NCBI RefSeq assembly: GCF_025950085.1
Contig: NZ_JAPDDS010000011.1
Span: 124,001-188,000, forward strand
DNA length: 64,000 nt
Direction: 5' to 3'
Source of the DNA: Luteolibacter flavescens
GTDB lineage: Bacteria > Verrucomicrobiota > Verrucomicrobiia > Verrucomicrobiales > Akkermansiaceae
A model generated the notes under the pieces. The model was not told the origin of the DNA, did not search any database, and saw only the letters and a list, made by a program, of their open reading frames with translations. The translations under genes were made by a program, and so were the position numbers. Of this stretch, positions 44,441 to 52,766 are shown piece by piece. Positions within the stretch are counted from its first letter, which is position 1; every line of letters starts with the position of its first letter.

Positions 44441-44482
44441 TTTCAAAATGCACACAAAAGTTCACTATTGATTGCGTTTTGT
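44438..44482 (-). promoter_or_regulatory. Candidate promoter/operator of the AbiE operon
   Basis: CATTTTCAAAATG overlaps the AbiEi start, and ACAAAA (44454-44459) with TTTTGT (44477-44482) forms an inverted pair. The stretch is much more AT-rich than its surroundings, as expected for an autoregulated promoter. Confidence 0.35.
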
Positions 44483-44589
44483 CAAATTCACTTCGCTAAG
44501 CCCTCCGCAGGCAACCCACTGGAGGCAACACGTATGTGCAGAAATCTTGAACATCCGTGCGTTGGCGCGAGCCAGATCGGCCATGATCG

Positions 44590-44652
44590 AAATGGATGAG
44601 AACGGGTGATAAATGGATGGAATTGGGTGGAAATGGGGGTTAGCTTACCCCC
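44590..44652 (+). promoter_or_regulatory. Five 10-bp direct repeats plus stem-loop before the Fic gene
   Basis: From 44590 to 44640 five imperfect tandem 10-mers (AAATGGATGA, AACGGGTGAT, AAATGGATGG, AATTGGGTGG, AAATGGGGGT) follow each other. They are directly followed by GGGGGT-TAGCTT-ACCCCC (44635-44652), which ends 6 bp before the Fic ATG. The helical phasing suggests a protein-binding array, and the stem-loop could hide the translation start. Confidence 0.5.
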
Positions 44653-44658
44653 GCGTCC

Positions 44659-45723
44659 ATGCTCCCACCCCGAATTTCCGTCACTCAGGAAGTCCTCCGC
44701 CTGATTTCGCCCATCGACGAATTCAAGGGAGAGTGGCGCGTGATCAGCGGGCTTGGACCGGAGAGACTCCAGTCGTTGCGCCGGATCGCCACCATTGAAA
44801 GTGCCGGTTCGTCCACCCGGATCGAGGGCGCCCGACTGAGCGATCGGGAAGTGGAAGTCTTGCTTCGGGGGATCGGAGCCGAATCCTTCCAGTCCCGGGA
44901 CGAAGAAGAGGTCGCCGGCTACGCCTACGTGGCCGAGACCGTCCAGGCGGCTCGGCAGGACCTTCGCCTGACCGAGGGGATCCTCCTTCAACTGCACCGC
45001 GATTTGCTCCGCTACAGCGGGAAGGACGAGCGGCATCGGGGAAGCTGGAAAACCCTTCCCAACCACGTCGCGGCTTTCGATGCCGACGGGCGGGAAATCG
45101 GGATCGTTTTCCAAACCACCAGTCCCTTCGACACGCCCCGGGCGATGGAGGAGCTGCTGAGTTGGCACCTCAAGGAAGAGCAGGAATTGGATCTCCACCC
45201 GCTGCTGCGAATCGCCGTGTTCGTCGCCGTCTTCCTCGCCATCCATCCGTTTCAGGACGGCAACGGCCGCCTGTCGCGGATCCTCACCAATCTTCTGTTG
45301 CTACGCGCCGGCTACGGGCATGCCGCCTACAGTTCGCTCGAAAGCGTCATCGAGCACAACAAGGAGGCCTACTACCTGGCCCTGCGCCGGACCCAGACCA
45401 CCTTGACCAGCGGAAGTCCCGACTGGGAGCCCTGGATCCTGTTTTTCCTGCGGTCGATGAATTCCCAAGTGCAGCGCTTGCGGGAACGACTCGGGAAGCT
45501 GCCCGACGGATCGACTCCCGCCAGCCATCTTTCGCCCTTGGCGGAGAAGCTCCTGACGCTCCTCAACGAGCGGGGCACCTTGACGGTGGCCGAAGCTGAA
45601 AGCACGACCGGAGCAAACCGGAATACCCTCAAAGAGAAGTTCCGTGAACTGGTGGAAGCAGGTGCTGCCACCCTCCACGGCAAGGGGCGCGGTGCCCACT
45701 ATCGGCCGGGGCGCGGAAGCTGA
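44659..45723 (+). CDS. Fic family AMPylase-type protein with C-terminal HTH, 354 aa
   Basis: The catalytic motif HPFQDGNGR (H196-R204) is intact. An N-terminal inhibitory helix with SSTRIEG (51-57, E56) marks a class II, self-inhibited Fic enzyme. The C-terminus (LLNERGTLTVAEAESTTGANRNTLKEKFRELVEAGAATLHG) is a winged helix of the kind seen in large DNA-binding Fic proteins. The expected reaction is transfer of AMP or another nucleotide to a protein; target unknown. It is transcribed away from AbiE and lies convergent with the following gene. Possible toxin or stress regulator. Confidence 0.88.
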   Translation: MLPPRISVTQEVLRLISPIDEFKGEWRVISGLGPERLQSLRRIATIESAGSSTRIEGARLSDREVEVLLRGIGAESFQSRDEEEVAGYAYVAETVQAARQDLRLTEGILLQLHRDLLRYSGKDERHRGSWKTLPNHVAAFDADGREIGIVFQTTSPFDTPRAMEELLSWHLKEEQELDLHPLLRIAVFVAVFLAIHPFQDGNGRLSRILTNLLLLRAGYGHAAYSSLESVIEHNKEAYYLALRRTQTTLTSGSPDWEPWILFFLRSMNSQVQRLRERLGKLPDGSTPASHLSPLAEKLLTLLNERGTLTVAEAESTTGANRNTLKEKFRELVEAGAATLHGKGRGAHYRPGRGS

Positions 45724-45734
45724 GGATTCCGTCG

Positions 45735-46028
45735 TCAAAGCAGGCCGAGTTCCCCGGCGATCCGCTCGATTAGCGCCCGGACTTCGCCGGCTGGGGAAGC
45801 TCTGTTCCATCGGTCGAAGTTTTCCTTCTCCGACGTGTGGAGGTTCCCGATGACCTGTTCCCACCAGTATGGTGCGTCGGTCACGCGTGCCAGGTCGGAG
45901 TCCCCCGACTCGTTGAGCTGCCGCTCGATGTCATCGAACGGGTAGCAGTAGCGCAGGATGAGCTCTCGCTCCCACCGGTTGATCAGGATGGTGATGGAGG
46001 ATTCTCCCGGGGGCTTGCGGACTGGCAT
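45735..46028 (-). CDS. Hypothetical protein, 97 aa
   Basis: It is a small, mixed-charge, Trp-rich soluble protein: SSITILINRWERELILRYCYPFDDIERQ and DAPYWWEQVIGNLHTSEKENFDRW. I do not recognise it. I chose ATG 46028 because upstream in-frame sequence (to 46157) is low quality. It ends 12 bp from the convergent Fic gene. It may regulate or accompany Fic, without direct evidence. Confidence 0.5.
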   Translation of the reverse strand: MPVRKPPGESSITILINRWERELILRYCYPFDDIERQLNESGDSDLARVTDAPYWWEQVIGNLHTSEKENFDRWNRASPAGEVRALIERIAGELGLL

Positions 46029-46117
46029 GCCCTGAAAGCTGCCCCGTCGACCCAATGCGATCAAGTTCGAGCCCGTGGCCCCTCCATGCCGGCACACCTC
46101 AGCATCTCGTCCAATCT

Positions 46118-46134
46118 CCCGCCTCATCGGCGGG
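46118..46134. terminator. Short stem-loop before the ligase gene
   Basis: CCCGCC and GGCGGG pair around a 5-base loop, 26 bp before the ATG at 46160. The leader between them is AAACCGCAAACCAACCAACAACC. Confidence 0.4.
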
Positions 46135-46159
46135 CCAAACCGCAAACCAACCAACAACC

Positions 46160-47218
46160 ATGCCTACAACCCTGTATTACCGCGAAGGCGGCTCCGACAA
46201 AGTCTATCAGGCCGACATCGAACCGGCCGGTGATGGCTTCCAGGTCACCTTCGCCTACGGCCGGCGCGGAGCCACGCTCCAGACCGGCACCAAGACCCCG
46301 AAACCCGTCAGCCGGGCTGAAGCCGAATCGATCGCCGCGAAGCTCATCGCTTCCAAGCTCGCCAAAGGTTACACGCCTGCGGAGGACGGCACGCCCTACC
46401 ACGCCACCAGCAACGAAGGCCGTGACAGCGGAGTCCGCCCGCAACTCCTCAACCCGGTCGAAGAATGCGAGCTGCCCCGGCTGCTCGGCGACACCCGCCA
46501 GGTCCTCCAGGAAAAGCACGACGGCAAGCGGATGCTCGTCCGCAAGCTCGGCAAGGACGTCCACGGCATCAACCGCCGCGGGCTCATTGTCGCGCTGCCG
46601 CAGCCGATTGCCGAAGCCGCCTTGGGCATCCCCGTCGATCTCCTCATCGACGGCGAGGCCGTGGGAGATGTCCTCCACGCCTTCGACCTTCTCCAGGTCA
46701 AAGGCAACGATGTAAGGGATCGCTCGTACCTCGACCGCTTTGCCGGTCTGCTCCGCCAGCTCGACGCCAACAGCGCGATCCGACCGGTCAGCACCGTCGT
46801 CGAGCCGAAGGACAAACAGGCGATGTTCGACACCCTCCGCACGACCGGGGCCGAGGGCGTCGTCTTCAAAGACATGCACAGCCACTTCAAGCCCGGCCGC
46901 CCGAACTCGGGAGGGCCGCATTTGAAGTTCAAGTTCGTCACCACCGCGTCCTTCATCGTCGGAGCGATCAACAACCGTCGCAGCGTCGCGCTCGTCCTCC
47001 TCGACGGAGACGAACGCGTGCCCGCCGGCAACGTCACCATCCCACCTGATCACGACATCCCGGCACCGGGCGACACCGTGGAGGTGAGGTTCCTCTACGC
47101 CTTCCCCGAAAGCGGCTGCATCTACCAGCCGGTCTATCGCGGAAGGCGCGATGACATCGACCCCGCCGACTGCCACGTCCGGCAGCTCAATTACAAGGAC
47201 CAGAGCATCGCCGCCTGA
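46160..47218 (+). CDS. ATP-dependent DNA ligase with N-terminal WGR-like domain, 352 aa
   Basis: Residues 1-75 resemble a WGR domain (YYREGGSDKVYQADI, FAYGRRGATLQTG; the usual W is Y). The ligase core has motif I EKHDGKR with adenylated K119, motif III-like LLIDGEAV (162-169), motif IV EGVVFKD (232-238) and motif V LKFKFV (255-260). A short OB-like C-terminus follows. WGR domains in PARP and other proteins bind nicked DNA, so the fusion fits nick sealing or repair of the element. The frame is open upstream, but ATG 46160 follows the A/C-rich leader typical here. Confidence 0.85.
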   Translation: MPTTLYYREGGSDKVYQADIEPAGDGFQVTFAYGRRGATLQTGTKTPKPVSRAEAESIAAKLIASKLAKGYTPAEDGTPYHATSNEGRDSGVRPQLLNPVEECELPRLLGDTRQVLQEKHDGKRMLVRKLGKDVHGINRRGLIVALPQPIAEAALGIPVDLLIDGEAVGDVLHAFDLLQVKGNDVRDRSYLDRFAGLLRQLDANSAIRPVSTVVEPKDKQAMFDTLRTTGAEGVVFKDMHSHFKPGRPNSGGPHLKFKFVTTASFIVGAINNRRSVALVLLDGDERVPAGNVTIPPDHDIPAPGDTVEVRFLYAFPESGCIYQPVYRGRRDDIDPADCHVRQLNYKDQSIAA

Positions 47219-47261
47219 ATCCACAACCCACCGCACTTGTAAAGGCACAGCCTTAGCACCC

Positions 47262-47308
47262 GCGGAAAAGGCCCCGTTCGCAGCACGTCTGCGGCGGGGC
47301 CTTTCCGC
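47262..47308. terminator. Strong stem-loop after the ligase gene
   Basis: GCGGAAAAGGCCCCG pairs with CGGGGCCTTTCCGC (one bulge) with an inner CGCAG/CTGCG, 44 bp after the ligase stop and 28 bp before the next ATG. No T-tract. Confidence 0.65.
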
Positions 47309-47335
47309 ATCCATCCCCAACCACCGAACAGCCAC

Positions 47336-47605
47336 ATGAATCCAACCCCGCTCAGCCAAGAACCGCCAAGCCGTCTGGCCTGGCTATTCAAGGCCGCAGA
47401 ACGCAGCTCACACCGCCGTCCCGGCGACCTGCTGCCCATCGCGTGCCAGCTTCCCGAAACTGCCATGAACGACCCGTTCCAACACCTCGCCGGCCTCGAC
47501 ATGTTGAAAGCGTGGCAGGCCAAGTACTTGGCCTTTTCCAAGGGAGAACCACTCGTTCGCCCCGCGCTCGAAGGCGCCCTATGGAGGACAGCAGAGCGCT
47601 CTTTT
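47336..47605 (+). pseudogene. 5' fragment of an element-core gene, interrupted near 47.6 kb
   Basis: ATG 47336 follows the usual stem-loop and leader (CCAACCACCGAACAGCCAC). About 85 residues are protein-like (LAWLFKAAERSSHRRPGDLL; NDPFQHLAGLDMLKAWQAKYLAFSKGEPLVRPALEGALWRT). Beyond about 47600 the frame merely runs antisense through the convergent PrsW gene. The simplest reading is that a cassette was inserted here and cut the gene; the distal part is not seen in the window. The exact breakpoint cannot be set. Confidence 0.45.
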
Positions 47606-48817
47606 TTACATCACTTCCGGGACTTCCTTTTCCGATGCTTCCTGTTGGACGGCAACTGCCTTGGTGACTTGGGCAATGCCGTCTTGGATCAAAAGCAGCA
47701 CGAGGATCCAGCCGACCGCTCCAAGTGCGACGAACTTCGCAACGTCTCCCAGGATCGGAAAGGTCAAGCTGCTGTTCCAGAGCATGTGGAGTCCGATGGA
47801 GATGGCCAGAATCCGCAGGACTGGCCACTCAAACAACATCCCAAGTGCGAACCTCCTGCCCCCCATGTGGCGCCACAGGGCTCCCGCCGCCGCAGCCGTC
47901 CAGATGACGTGGGTGAAGGGTGCCAGCAGTCCGCGCATGATCATGGTTCCGAAATCGGTTCCACCAAAGGCGTCTGCATTCGCGATATAACCCGCCGTCT
48001 CAAACGCGGCAAAACCCGCCCCGACGGCCGAGCCAAGTAGCAGCCCGTTCAATGTCCACTGTATGCCAGACCACTTTCTGGCCACCGCGACAACGGCCAA
48101 GAGCTTCCCGGTTTCCTCGATCGGACCCGCAGCAACAGGACCAAGCCATAGGCCCACGCCAGTGGCATCGAAAAGGAACAAGCTGAACACGAGTGACAAC
48201 AGCCCACCAAGGAAGAACAGCTTCAGCACCCGGTAGAAAGAGATGTTCCCGGGAGTGTTGGTCTCCAGAAAGAAAACCATTACCGAGAAGGGAATCGAAA
48301 AGGCCCCCATGAATACCCACCCTGGATAAAGGTTCGGATTCTGAAAGCGGATGATTGCCCAAGTAAAGGCGAGGGTCACGAGGACGGAGAAGGCAAGCAA
48401 CCGGACAAACACCCAAGGTGCCGGCCAACCTTGTCCCACCTCGGACAGCGGAGGTGTCGTCCGGCTGGTGCCGACAGCAAAGCACTCTTCCATTTCCTCG
48501 GCGGTACGCTTTCGGAAGATGGATCCGAACACGCCCTTGGCCCGCCCACCGTCGAGCACTTCGAGACCGGCGGCACTGCTGATCCCACCGGCGACCCTGC
48601 TAAGCGTCAAACCGACGAGACTGGTTCCTGATGTACCAGGGGTCGGTGGTGGTGTTTTGAAGTTCGTGAACGCGACATGGAAGGGCATCCACTCGTCGCT
48701 TCCTTCGCGGATTACTTGGGTATCGGACAAGATCACACCGCACCGATGGAGTTCCGCCATCGACGTTTCCCCGAGTGGCCCGACGGCAGTTTCCCCGTTC
48801 GAGTAGTACCAGTTCAT
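47606..48817 (-). CDS. GYF_2-domain PrsW-like intramembrane protease, 403 aa
   Basis: Residues 1-50 are a GYF_2-like domain (MNWYYSNGETAVGPLGETSMAEL ... SDEWMPF). From about 135 to 390 there are roughly eight membrane helices with the PrsW motifs: PIEETGKLLAVV (E-E-x-x-K), GFAAFETAGY, FTHVIWTAAAAGAL and HMLWN. PrsW enzymes cleave membrane-bound anti-sigma factors in some bacteria. An ECF-like sigma factor lies 3 kb away in the same cassette, making that role plausible but unproven. Its ATG overlaps the stop of the zinc-ribbon gene upstream (ATGA), so they form an operon. Confidence 0.82.
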   Translation of the reverse strand: MNWYYSNGETAVGPLGETSMAELHRCGVILSDTQVIREGSDEWMPFHVAFTNFKTPPPTPGTSGTSLVGLTLSRVAGGISSAAGLEVLDGGRAKGVFGSIFRKRTAEEMEECFAVGTSRTTPPLSEVGQGWPAPWVFVRLLAFSVLVTLAFTWAIIRFQNPNLYPGWVFMGAFSIPFSVMVFFLETNTPGNISFYRVLKLFFLGGLLSLVFSLFLFDATGVGLWLGPVAAGPIEETGKLLAVVAVARKWSGIQWTLNGLLLGSAVGAGFAAFETAGYIANADAFGGTDFGTMIMRGLLAPFTHVIWTAAAAGALWRHMGGRRFALGMLFEWPVLRILAISIGLHMLWNSSLTFPILGDVAKFVALGAVGWILVLLLIQDGIAQVTKAVAVQQEASEKEVPEVM

Positions 48818-49647
48818 TTTGTGGAGACCATGTTGCTGTCGTAAACAAAGACACTCGGCGCGAACGCGCTGAAGCCGCCGTCCAACCTATCGTTTATCGA
48901 TATCGTCAAGGAGCCCTTCGACGCCTTGTATCGTCTGGTTCTATTGCCGACTTCATCCTCGGTTGTCTCGGTTTTGATCTCCGTTCCAAGAAACCGACCC
49001 ATGTCCTCTGCCAAGATCTCAACCAGAGCCGTAGGGTAATCGCTTTTGAAGCCGTAATCGAGCTCCACACACGCAAGGCGATCATCCTTAAACGAAAGGT
49101 GAATCCCCTCGCAAGGCCGGGAAAGTATGCCGTCCAGATCAAGTCGTCCCCCTTTCGCCCCCTCCCCGGAAAGCACCTCAGATCCGGGCATCACACCCTG
49201 TAGGTTCCTTCCGGAACTGAGTTCACTGAAGATCCCACGGGATTTGAGATCCTTCATGATCGTTGCGCACTCGTCTTTCCTGGCCCCGATGGTGAAGACC
49301 CAGATGCGTGCCGGAACTCCAAGCCATCCTCCGCCGCTCCCCGTCGCCGGTGGATTGGCATTCCTCAAACCCAAGCCGCCACCGTATTTCCAGATCGCCA
49401 CGCACGTCGCTATGACGACGAGCGCGCACAGCAATCCAATCCGCAGCCGGTTCGATCCTGGCGGCACTGCTGGGCGGCCCAACCCGGCCTCTGGTGCTCC
49501 AAGATCCGACCAGGAATTGGTGACGGCACTTCCGGCAGGCGGAACGAGAATCTCGACGTTGCAGGAAGGGCAACTCGCGATGACTCCAGCCGCTTCATCG
49601 TCAGCCGATACGGAAGCGTGGCATTGGGGACACACAAACTTGATCAT
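48814..49647 (-). CDS. Zinc-ribbon, single-pass membrane protein, 277 aa
   Basis: An N-terminal zinc ribbon (FVCPQCHASVSADDEAAGVIASCPSCNVEILVP, two CxxC) sits before a linker and one membrane helix (LRIGLLCALVVIATCVAIW, about 67-87). An exported domain of about 180 residues follows with no known fold. This layout is common in Planctomycetes/Verrucomicrobia sensor-like proteins. It is translationally coupled to the PrsW-like gene (4-bp overlap) and could be its substrate or partner; that is inference. Confidence 0.68.
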   Translation of the reverse strand: MIKFVCPQCHASVSADDEAAGVIASCPSCNVEILVPPAGSAVTNSWSDLGAPEAGLGRPAVPPGSNRLRIGLLCALVVIATCVAIWKYGGGLGLRNANPPATGSGGGWLGVPARIWVFTIGARKDECATIMKDLKSRGIFSELSSGRNLQGVMPGSEVLSGEGAKGGRLDLDGILSRPCEGIHLSFKDDRLACVELDYGFKSDYPTALVEILAEDMGRFLGTEIKTETTEDEVGNRTRRYKASKGSLTISINDRLDGGFSAFAPSVFVYDSNMVSTK

Positions 49648-49760
49648 GATACTTGGAGAGTGATCAGCCGAATTGAAGGCAAGAGCTGAGAGTCCGGCAA
49701 GCTACAGACAAAGACGGCCGCGGAAGGGCGCCACTACAAAGGAAACACGCGTGATTCCCA

Positions 49761-50408
49761 TCACTCATCGACTTCGTAGCGGACCGGCAACCCCTTCTGC
49801 CGGTCTTCCATCCCTTGGACCATAAGCGCATACGCCTTCAGTTCATCACCGGAGGCACGCTCAGCAAGGATCCTCGCCACCTCGCCATGGACCGGATCCC
49901 GGTATCCCTGCATGTAAAGTTCGTAGGCTGCTCGATTTGCCTTCTGCTTGGAGCTGTAGGTTGAACGGGAACTTTCAATCGCACGTTGTGCAAGCGCCCG
50001 CTCGCGGAACTCTCGGCCGGCCCGCTCCCGCTCGATCTTCGATCGGATTTTGCTGCCGAGCGCTGGCACTAAAAGCAGGCTCACAATGGCGATTCCCACT
50101 GCCTTCTTGCGTGAACCAACCCATTTCAGAACGGCATCGACATCAACGTTACCCGCCACTCTCGCCATCGTAGACGGGCTGGTTTCCCTTCGCCGGTCAG
50201 GGTCCGTTTGATCGAGACCCAACGCTTCCTTGCGGGCTTGAGATGATCCGATTTTGAAAGTTTCCCCGAAGGTGCTCCAGTCCGTTGAACCCTCAGCCAC
50301 GATGGGAGTTACGTCGTCGATCGTGCCGCAGCGGCGCAGGGCATCAATCGCCTCTTGGGGGAGCGGACCCACTACGGTTGTACCGTCGCTGCAGTAGTAC
50401 CAGTTCAT
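49761..50408 (-). CDS. GYF_2-domain membrane protein, 215 aa
   Basis: It begins MNWYYCSDGTTVVGPLPQEAIDALRRCG, a GYF_2-like domain paralogous to that of the PrsW-like protein 1.6 kb away (both have WYY, GPL, RCG and S(D/T)xW). One membrane helix (AVGIAIVSLLLVPALG, about 122-138) precedes a charged helical domain (RSKIERERAGREFRERALAQRAIESS). I chose ATG 50408; the frame extends 10 codons further. No catalytic motif. Probably an adaptor in the same signalling cassette. Confidence 0.62.
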   Translation of the reverse strand: MNWYYCSDGTTVVGPLPQEAIDALRRCGTIDDVTPIVAEGSTDWSTFGETFKIGSSQARKEALGLDQTDPDRRRETSPSTMARVAGNVDVDAVLKWVGSRKKAVGIAIVSLLLVPALGSKIRSKIERERAGREFRERALAQRAIESSRSTYSSKQKANRAAYELYMQGYRDPVHGEVARILAERASGDELKAYALMVQGMEDRQKGLPVRYEVDE

Positions 50409-50559
50409 TTTCTCGGAGGGAGGGACAAGTGTGGGCATCGTTGCGGTGCTCCAGCACCGGTAACCACGATCGACACAAAGCCTGCGAACCGCTCCCTTTT
50501 CACACTACCGATGGTGAGGTGTAAAGCCCAGCATTGGACCTCTATGCTTCCCGGCTCAA

Positions 50560-50826
50560 ATGGGGAGTTCCACGGTCCAAAACCTGCTGAAGCGCTTGAA
50601 GGCGTTGCGCGTCCAGCGGGGCTTGACCCAAGAGCGGTTCGCCGAGTCCGCTGGGATTTCCTACAAATACTATCAGGCAGTAGAGGCCGGCCGGAAGCAG
50701 GACCTTCGGCTCTCCACCTTGGAGCGCTTGGCGAAGGCACACGGATTGGAACCCTGGGAACTGCTGCGACCTGGTGGAGAACCCTTGCGGCAAGCAGAGA
50801 CGGGGAGAAAAAAGCACCTCCGGTAG
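50560..50826 (+). CDS. XRE-family HTH regulator, 88 aa
   Basis: A classic Cro/C1 HTH occupies residues 8-65: LLKRLKALRVQRGLTQERFAESAGISYKYYQAVEAGRK ... LSTLERLAKAHGLEPWELL. The rest is a short basic tail. It is divergent from the GYF_2 gene at 50408 with a 150-bp gap that would hold both promoters, so it likely regulates the cassette and itself. No start ambiguity is obvious. Confidence 0.8.
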   Translation: MGSSTVQNLLKRLKALRVQRGLTQERFAESAGISYKYYQAVEAGRKQDLRLSTLERLAKAHGLEPWELLRPGGEPLRQAETGRKKHLR

Positions 50827-50914
50827 TCTCAGACCGGGACGTCATCTGAGGAATTCTCGACCTCTTTGGACCACAGGAAGGATCGGTCGTTGCACGGGAG
50901 TGCATCCAGACGCC

Positions 50915-51736
50915 TCAGACCAATGGAGCGGAGTAGGACTTCAGTTCCAGCGCTTGGGAAAACGTCCCAATTCTGATGCGCCGCTCGGTCAACGAAGGTA
51001 CCGGGCCGTGGACGACATCGGGAAACCCGTCATGTGTCACTCCATCCAGATCGCGACCGGTGAGATGTTTTCGCGCACCTCCCCACTGTTTGAAGAAGAA
51101 TGGCACCCCCGCGTCCAAACAGAGGTCCCGGATCCGCGAAACCCAGCTCTTCTGGATCGGCCGCGCACCGGGCCCACTCTCGCCGCCAACGATGACCCAA
51201 TCGATGCCGCTCAAATCAAAGTCCCTCAGGTCCTCCAGCAGTGGCTCCACCGAGAGGAACTTCACGCCAACATTGGCAGCACGGAGCATCTCCAACCTGG
51301 GCAGGCCATGCTTCCGGTCTTCCACGCTCACGCCCCACCAGATGTGCTTCATCCGGGCCAGATTCTTCAGTGGGCCGTCAAGCGACTCCAGAAGGCGCTG
51401 AGGCCGCTTGGTGAGCACCTGATAGACGTGCCAATCCGCGGCCTCCATGACCTGGCCAACCAGGCCGATGTAGTCGTCCGGAACGCCCTCGTGAAAGAGA
51501 TCGCTCATCGAGTTGACGAAGATCTTCTTTGGCGAAGGCCATCGCAAGGGTGCATCCAGCTTGTCGGGGACAAGCCGCAGGTCGAACCCGAACTCGAACG
51601 GATGGCCCGGAATTCCCCGCCATCGCTCGGCGAAGGTCTTGGCGTAGCAATTCTTGCAGCCGGGGCTGATCTTGGTGCAACCCCGAACCGGGTTCCAGGT
51701 TGCATTCGTCCACTCGATCTTTGATTGATCGCTCAT
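50915..51736 (-). CDS. DUF5131 (phage Gp37/Gp68-like) three-Cys protein, 273 aa
   Basis: The start IEWTNATWNPVRGCTKISPGC is diagnostic of DUF5131, with C20, C27 and C30 in CTKISPGCKNCYA, a radical-SAM-like metal-binding arrangement. Further conserved blocks are KKIFVNSMSDLFHEGVP, WHVYQVLTKRPQRL, WWGVSVEDRK and DWVIVGGESGPGAR. Biochemistry is unknown to me. Relatives in phages and mobile DNA are often next to a TcmP gene; no TcmP is seen here. It lies 26 bp before the small gene ending at 51763 on the same strand. Confidence 0.85.
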   Translation of the reverse strand: MSDQSKIEWTNATWNPVRGCTKISPGCKNCYAKTFAERWRGIPGHPFEFGFDLRLVPDKLDAPLRWPSPKKIFVNSMSDLFHEGVPDDYIGLVGQVMEAADWHVYQVLTKRPQRLLESLDGPLKNLARMKHIWWGVSVEDRKHGLPRLEMLRAANVGVKFLSVEPLLEDLRDFDLSGIDWVIVGGESGPGARPIQKSWVSRIRDLCLDAGVPFFFKQWGGARKHLTGRDLDGVTHDGFPDVVHGPVPSLTERRIRIGTFSQALELKSYSAPLV

Positions 51737-51762
51737 GAAATCATTGGGGGTTTTGTGAATCG

Positions 51763-51963
51763 TCAGCCCTCGACCTGCGGAGGGTCACCGGGCGCACCTT
51801 CCAACCGGCAGCGGACCATCTCTGCAATGCGACCAATCTCCGGACTCGTCGCAGCTAGTTCGTCCGCGTGATAGGCGGCTTGGAGTTCCTTATCGAGATC
51901 CACCGCTTCTTCGGCGGTGAAGTCGGGGCTGGCGGATCTGGCAATCAAATGGATCAGGTTCAT
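51763..51963 (-). CDS. Small acidic protein coupled to the sigma factor, 66 aa
   Basis: Its ATG overlaps the stop of the sigma-factor gene (ATGA), so translation is coupled. The sequence is acidic and helical (DFTAEEAVDLDKELQAAYHADELAATSPEIGRIAEMVR). The coupling and size suggest a modulator of the sigma factor, such as a small anti-sigma factor, but no known anti-sigma motif is visible. Confidence 0.5.
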   Translation of the reverse strand: MNLIHLIARSASPDFTAEEAVDLDKELQAAYHADELAATSPEIGRIAEMVRCRLEGAPGDPPQVEG

Positions 51964-52586
51964 CGGTAGAATTCCTCCTGGTATTCGCTCCGGGCGGCAA
52001 TCTCCCGGAGCTTGTTCATGGCCTTGTGGATCGTTCGGTCGACCATCGCGCGCTGGATGCCGAGATCGGTCGCCACCGCCACCGGCGGCTCATGCTTGAG
52101 TTTCACCCGCTCGAAGATCTCGAACTGCCGGAGCGGGATCTGGTTTCTCAAGTCCTCAATCAACGTCGCGAGGAGCGACTGCTGGAACGCGTCTGACTCG
52201 GATTCCGACTCATCAGGCAGCTCAGCCTCCACCCCCTCGTGCATAAAGCGCTGATCCAGGGGCCGCTCCTTCCTCAATTTGTCCACGACACGGGCGTTGG
52301 TCAGCTTGCGCAGGAAGGTGCGCAGGCGCCCCTTAGTTGCATCGTAGCCGTATTGGCTCTTGGAAAAGAAATTGGCGACAACCATCGCGACCGCATCCTC
52401 GACAAATTCGCGGGTCGGCTGCTGGCCGCCGGTGTGCCGTCGGTAGGAGGCACGTGCGATGGCGGCAATCGGCTCATGGTAGAGTTCGAGAAAGCGCTTC
52501 CACGACACCTGCCAACTCGCCCCGCCATCAGGGTCTTTGAGCTGCGTTATCAAATGCAGTGGGGTAGTCGGGAAAAGGCCGCTCAT
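51960..52586 (-). CDS. ECF-like RNA polymerase sigma factor, 208 aa
   Basis: Region 2 is visible at about 28-110 (FLELYHEPIAAIARASYRR; YDATKGRLRTFLRKLTNARVVDKLRKERP). Region 4 lies at about 145-200 (LIEDLRNQIPLRQFEIFERVKLKHEPPVAVATDLGIQRAMVDRTIHKAMNKLREIA), with an acidic linker between (ELPDESESESD). This layout fits the ECF groups common in Planctomycetes and Verrucomicrobia, which often sit next to Ser/Thr kinases; one is encoded 0.5 kb upstream here. No zinc-binding anti-sigma factor is adjacent. Confidence 0.78.
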   Translation of the reverse strand: MSGLFPTTPLHLITQLKDPDGGASWQVSWKRFLELYHEPIAAIARASYRRHTGGQQPTREFVEDAVAMVVANFFSKSQYGYDATKGRLRTFLRKLTNARVVDKLRKERPLDQRFMHEGVEAELPDESESESDAFQQSLLATLIEDLRNQIPLRQFEIFERVKLKHEPPVAVATDLGIQRAMVDRTIHKAMNKLREIAARSEYQEEFYR

Positions 52587-52766
52587 CGGAGGTAGATGCT
52601 TTGAATGGAATGGGCGTTGCTGGTGCCTGGGATTAGATTCGGTAGCGGGAAATTCTCAAAGGATCATCTGCCGGCGACCTGGGGCTAGTCGGAGTGCACC
52701 AGGTTCGTCACCCGATGTGGCACGGCGCCACAGGATGGCTGGAGCACCGTGCCTCAACAGATTCGC

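Noticed and set aside
47606-48040. Continuation of the plus-strand frame begun at 47336
   Set aside because: It runs antisense through the PrsW-like gene and loses protein character, so only the first part is kept as a gene fragment.
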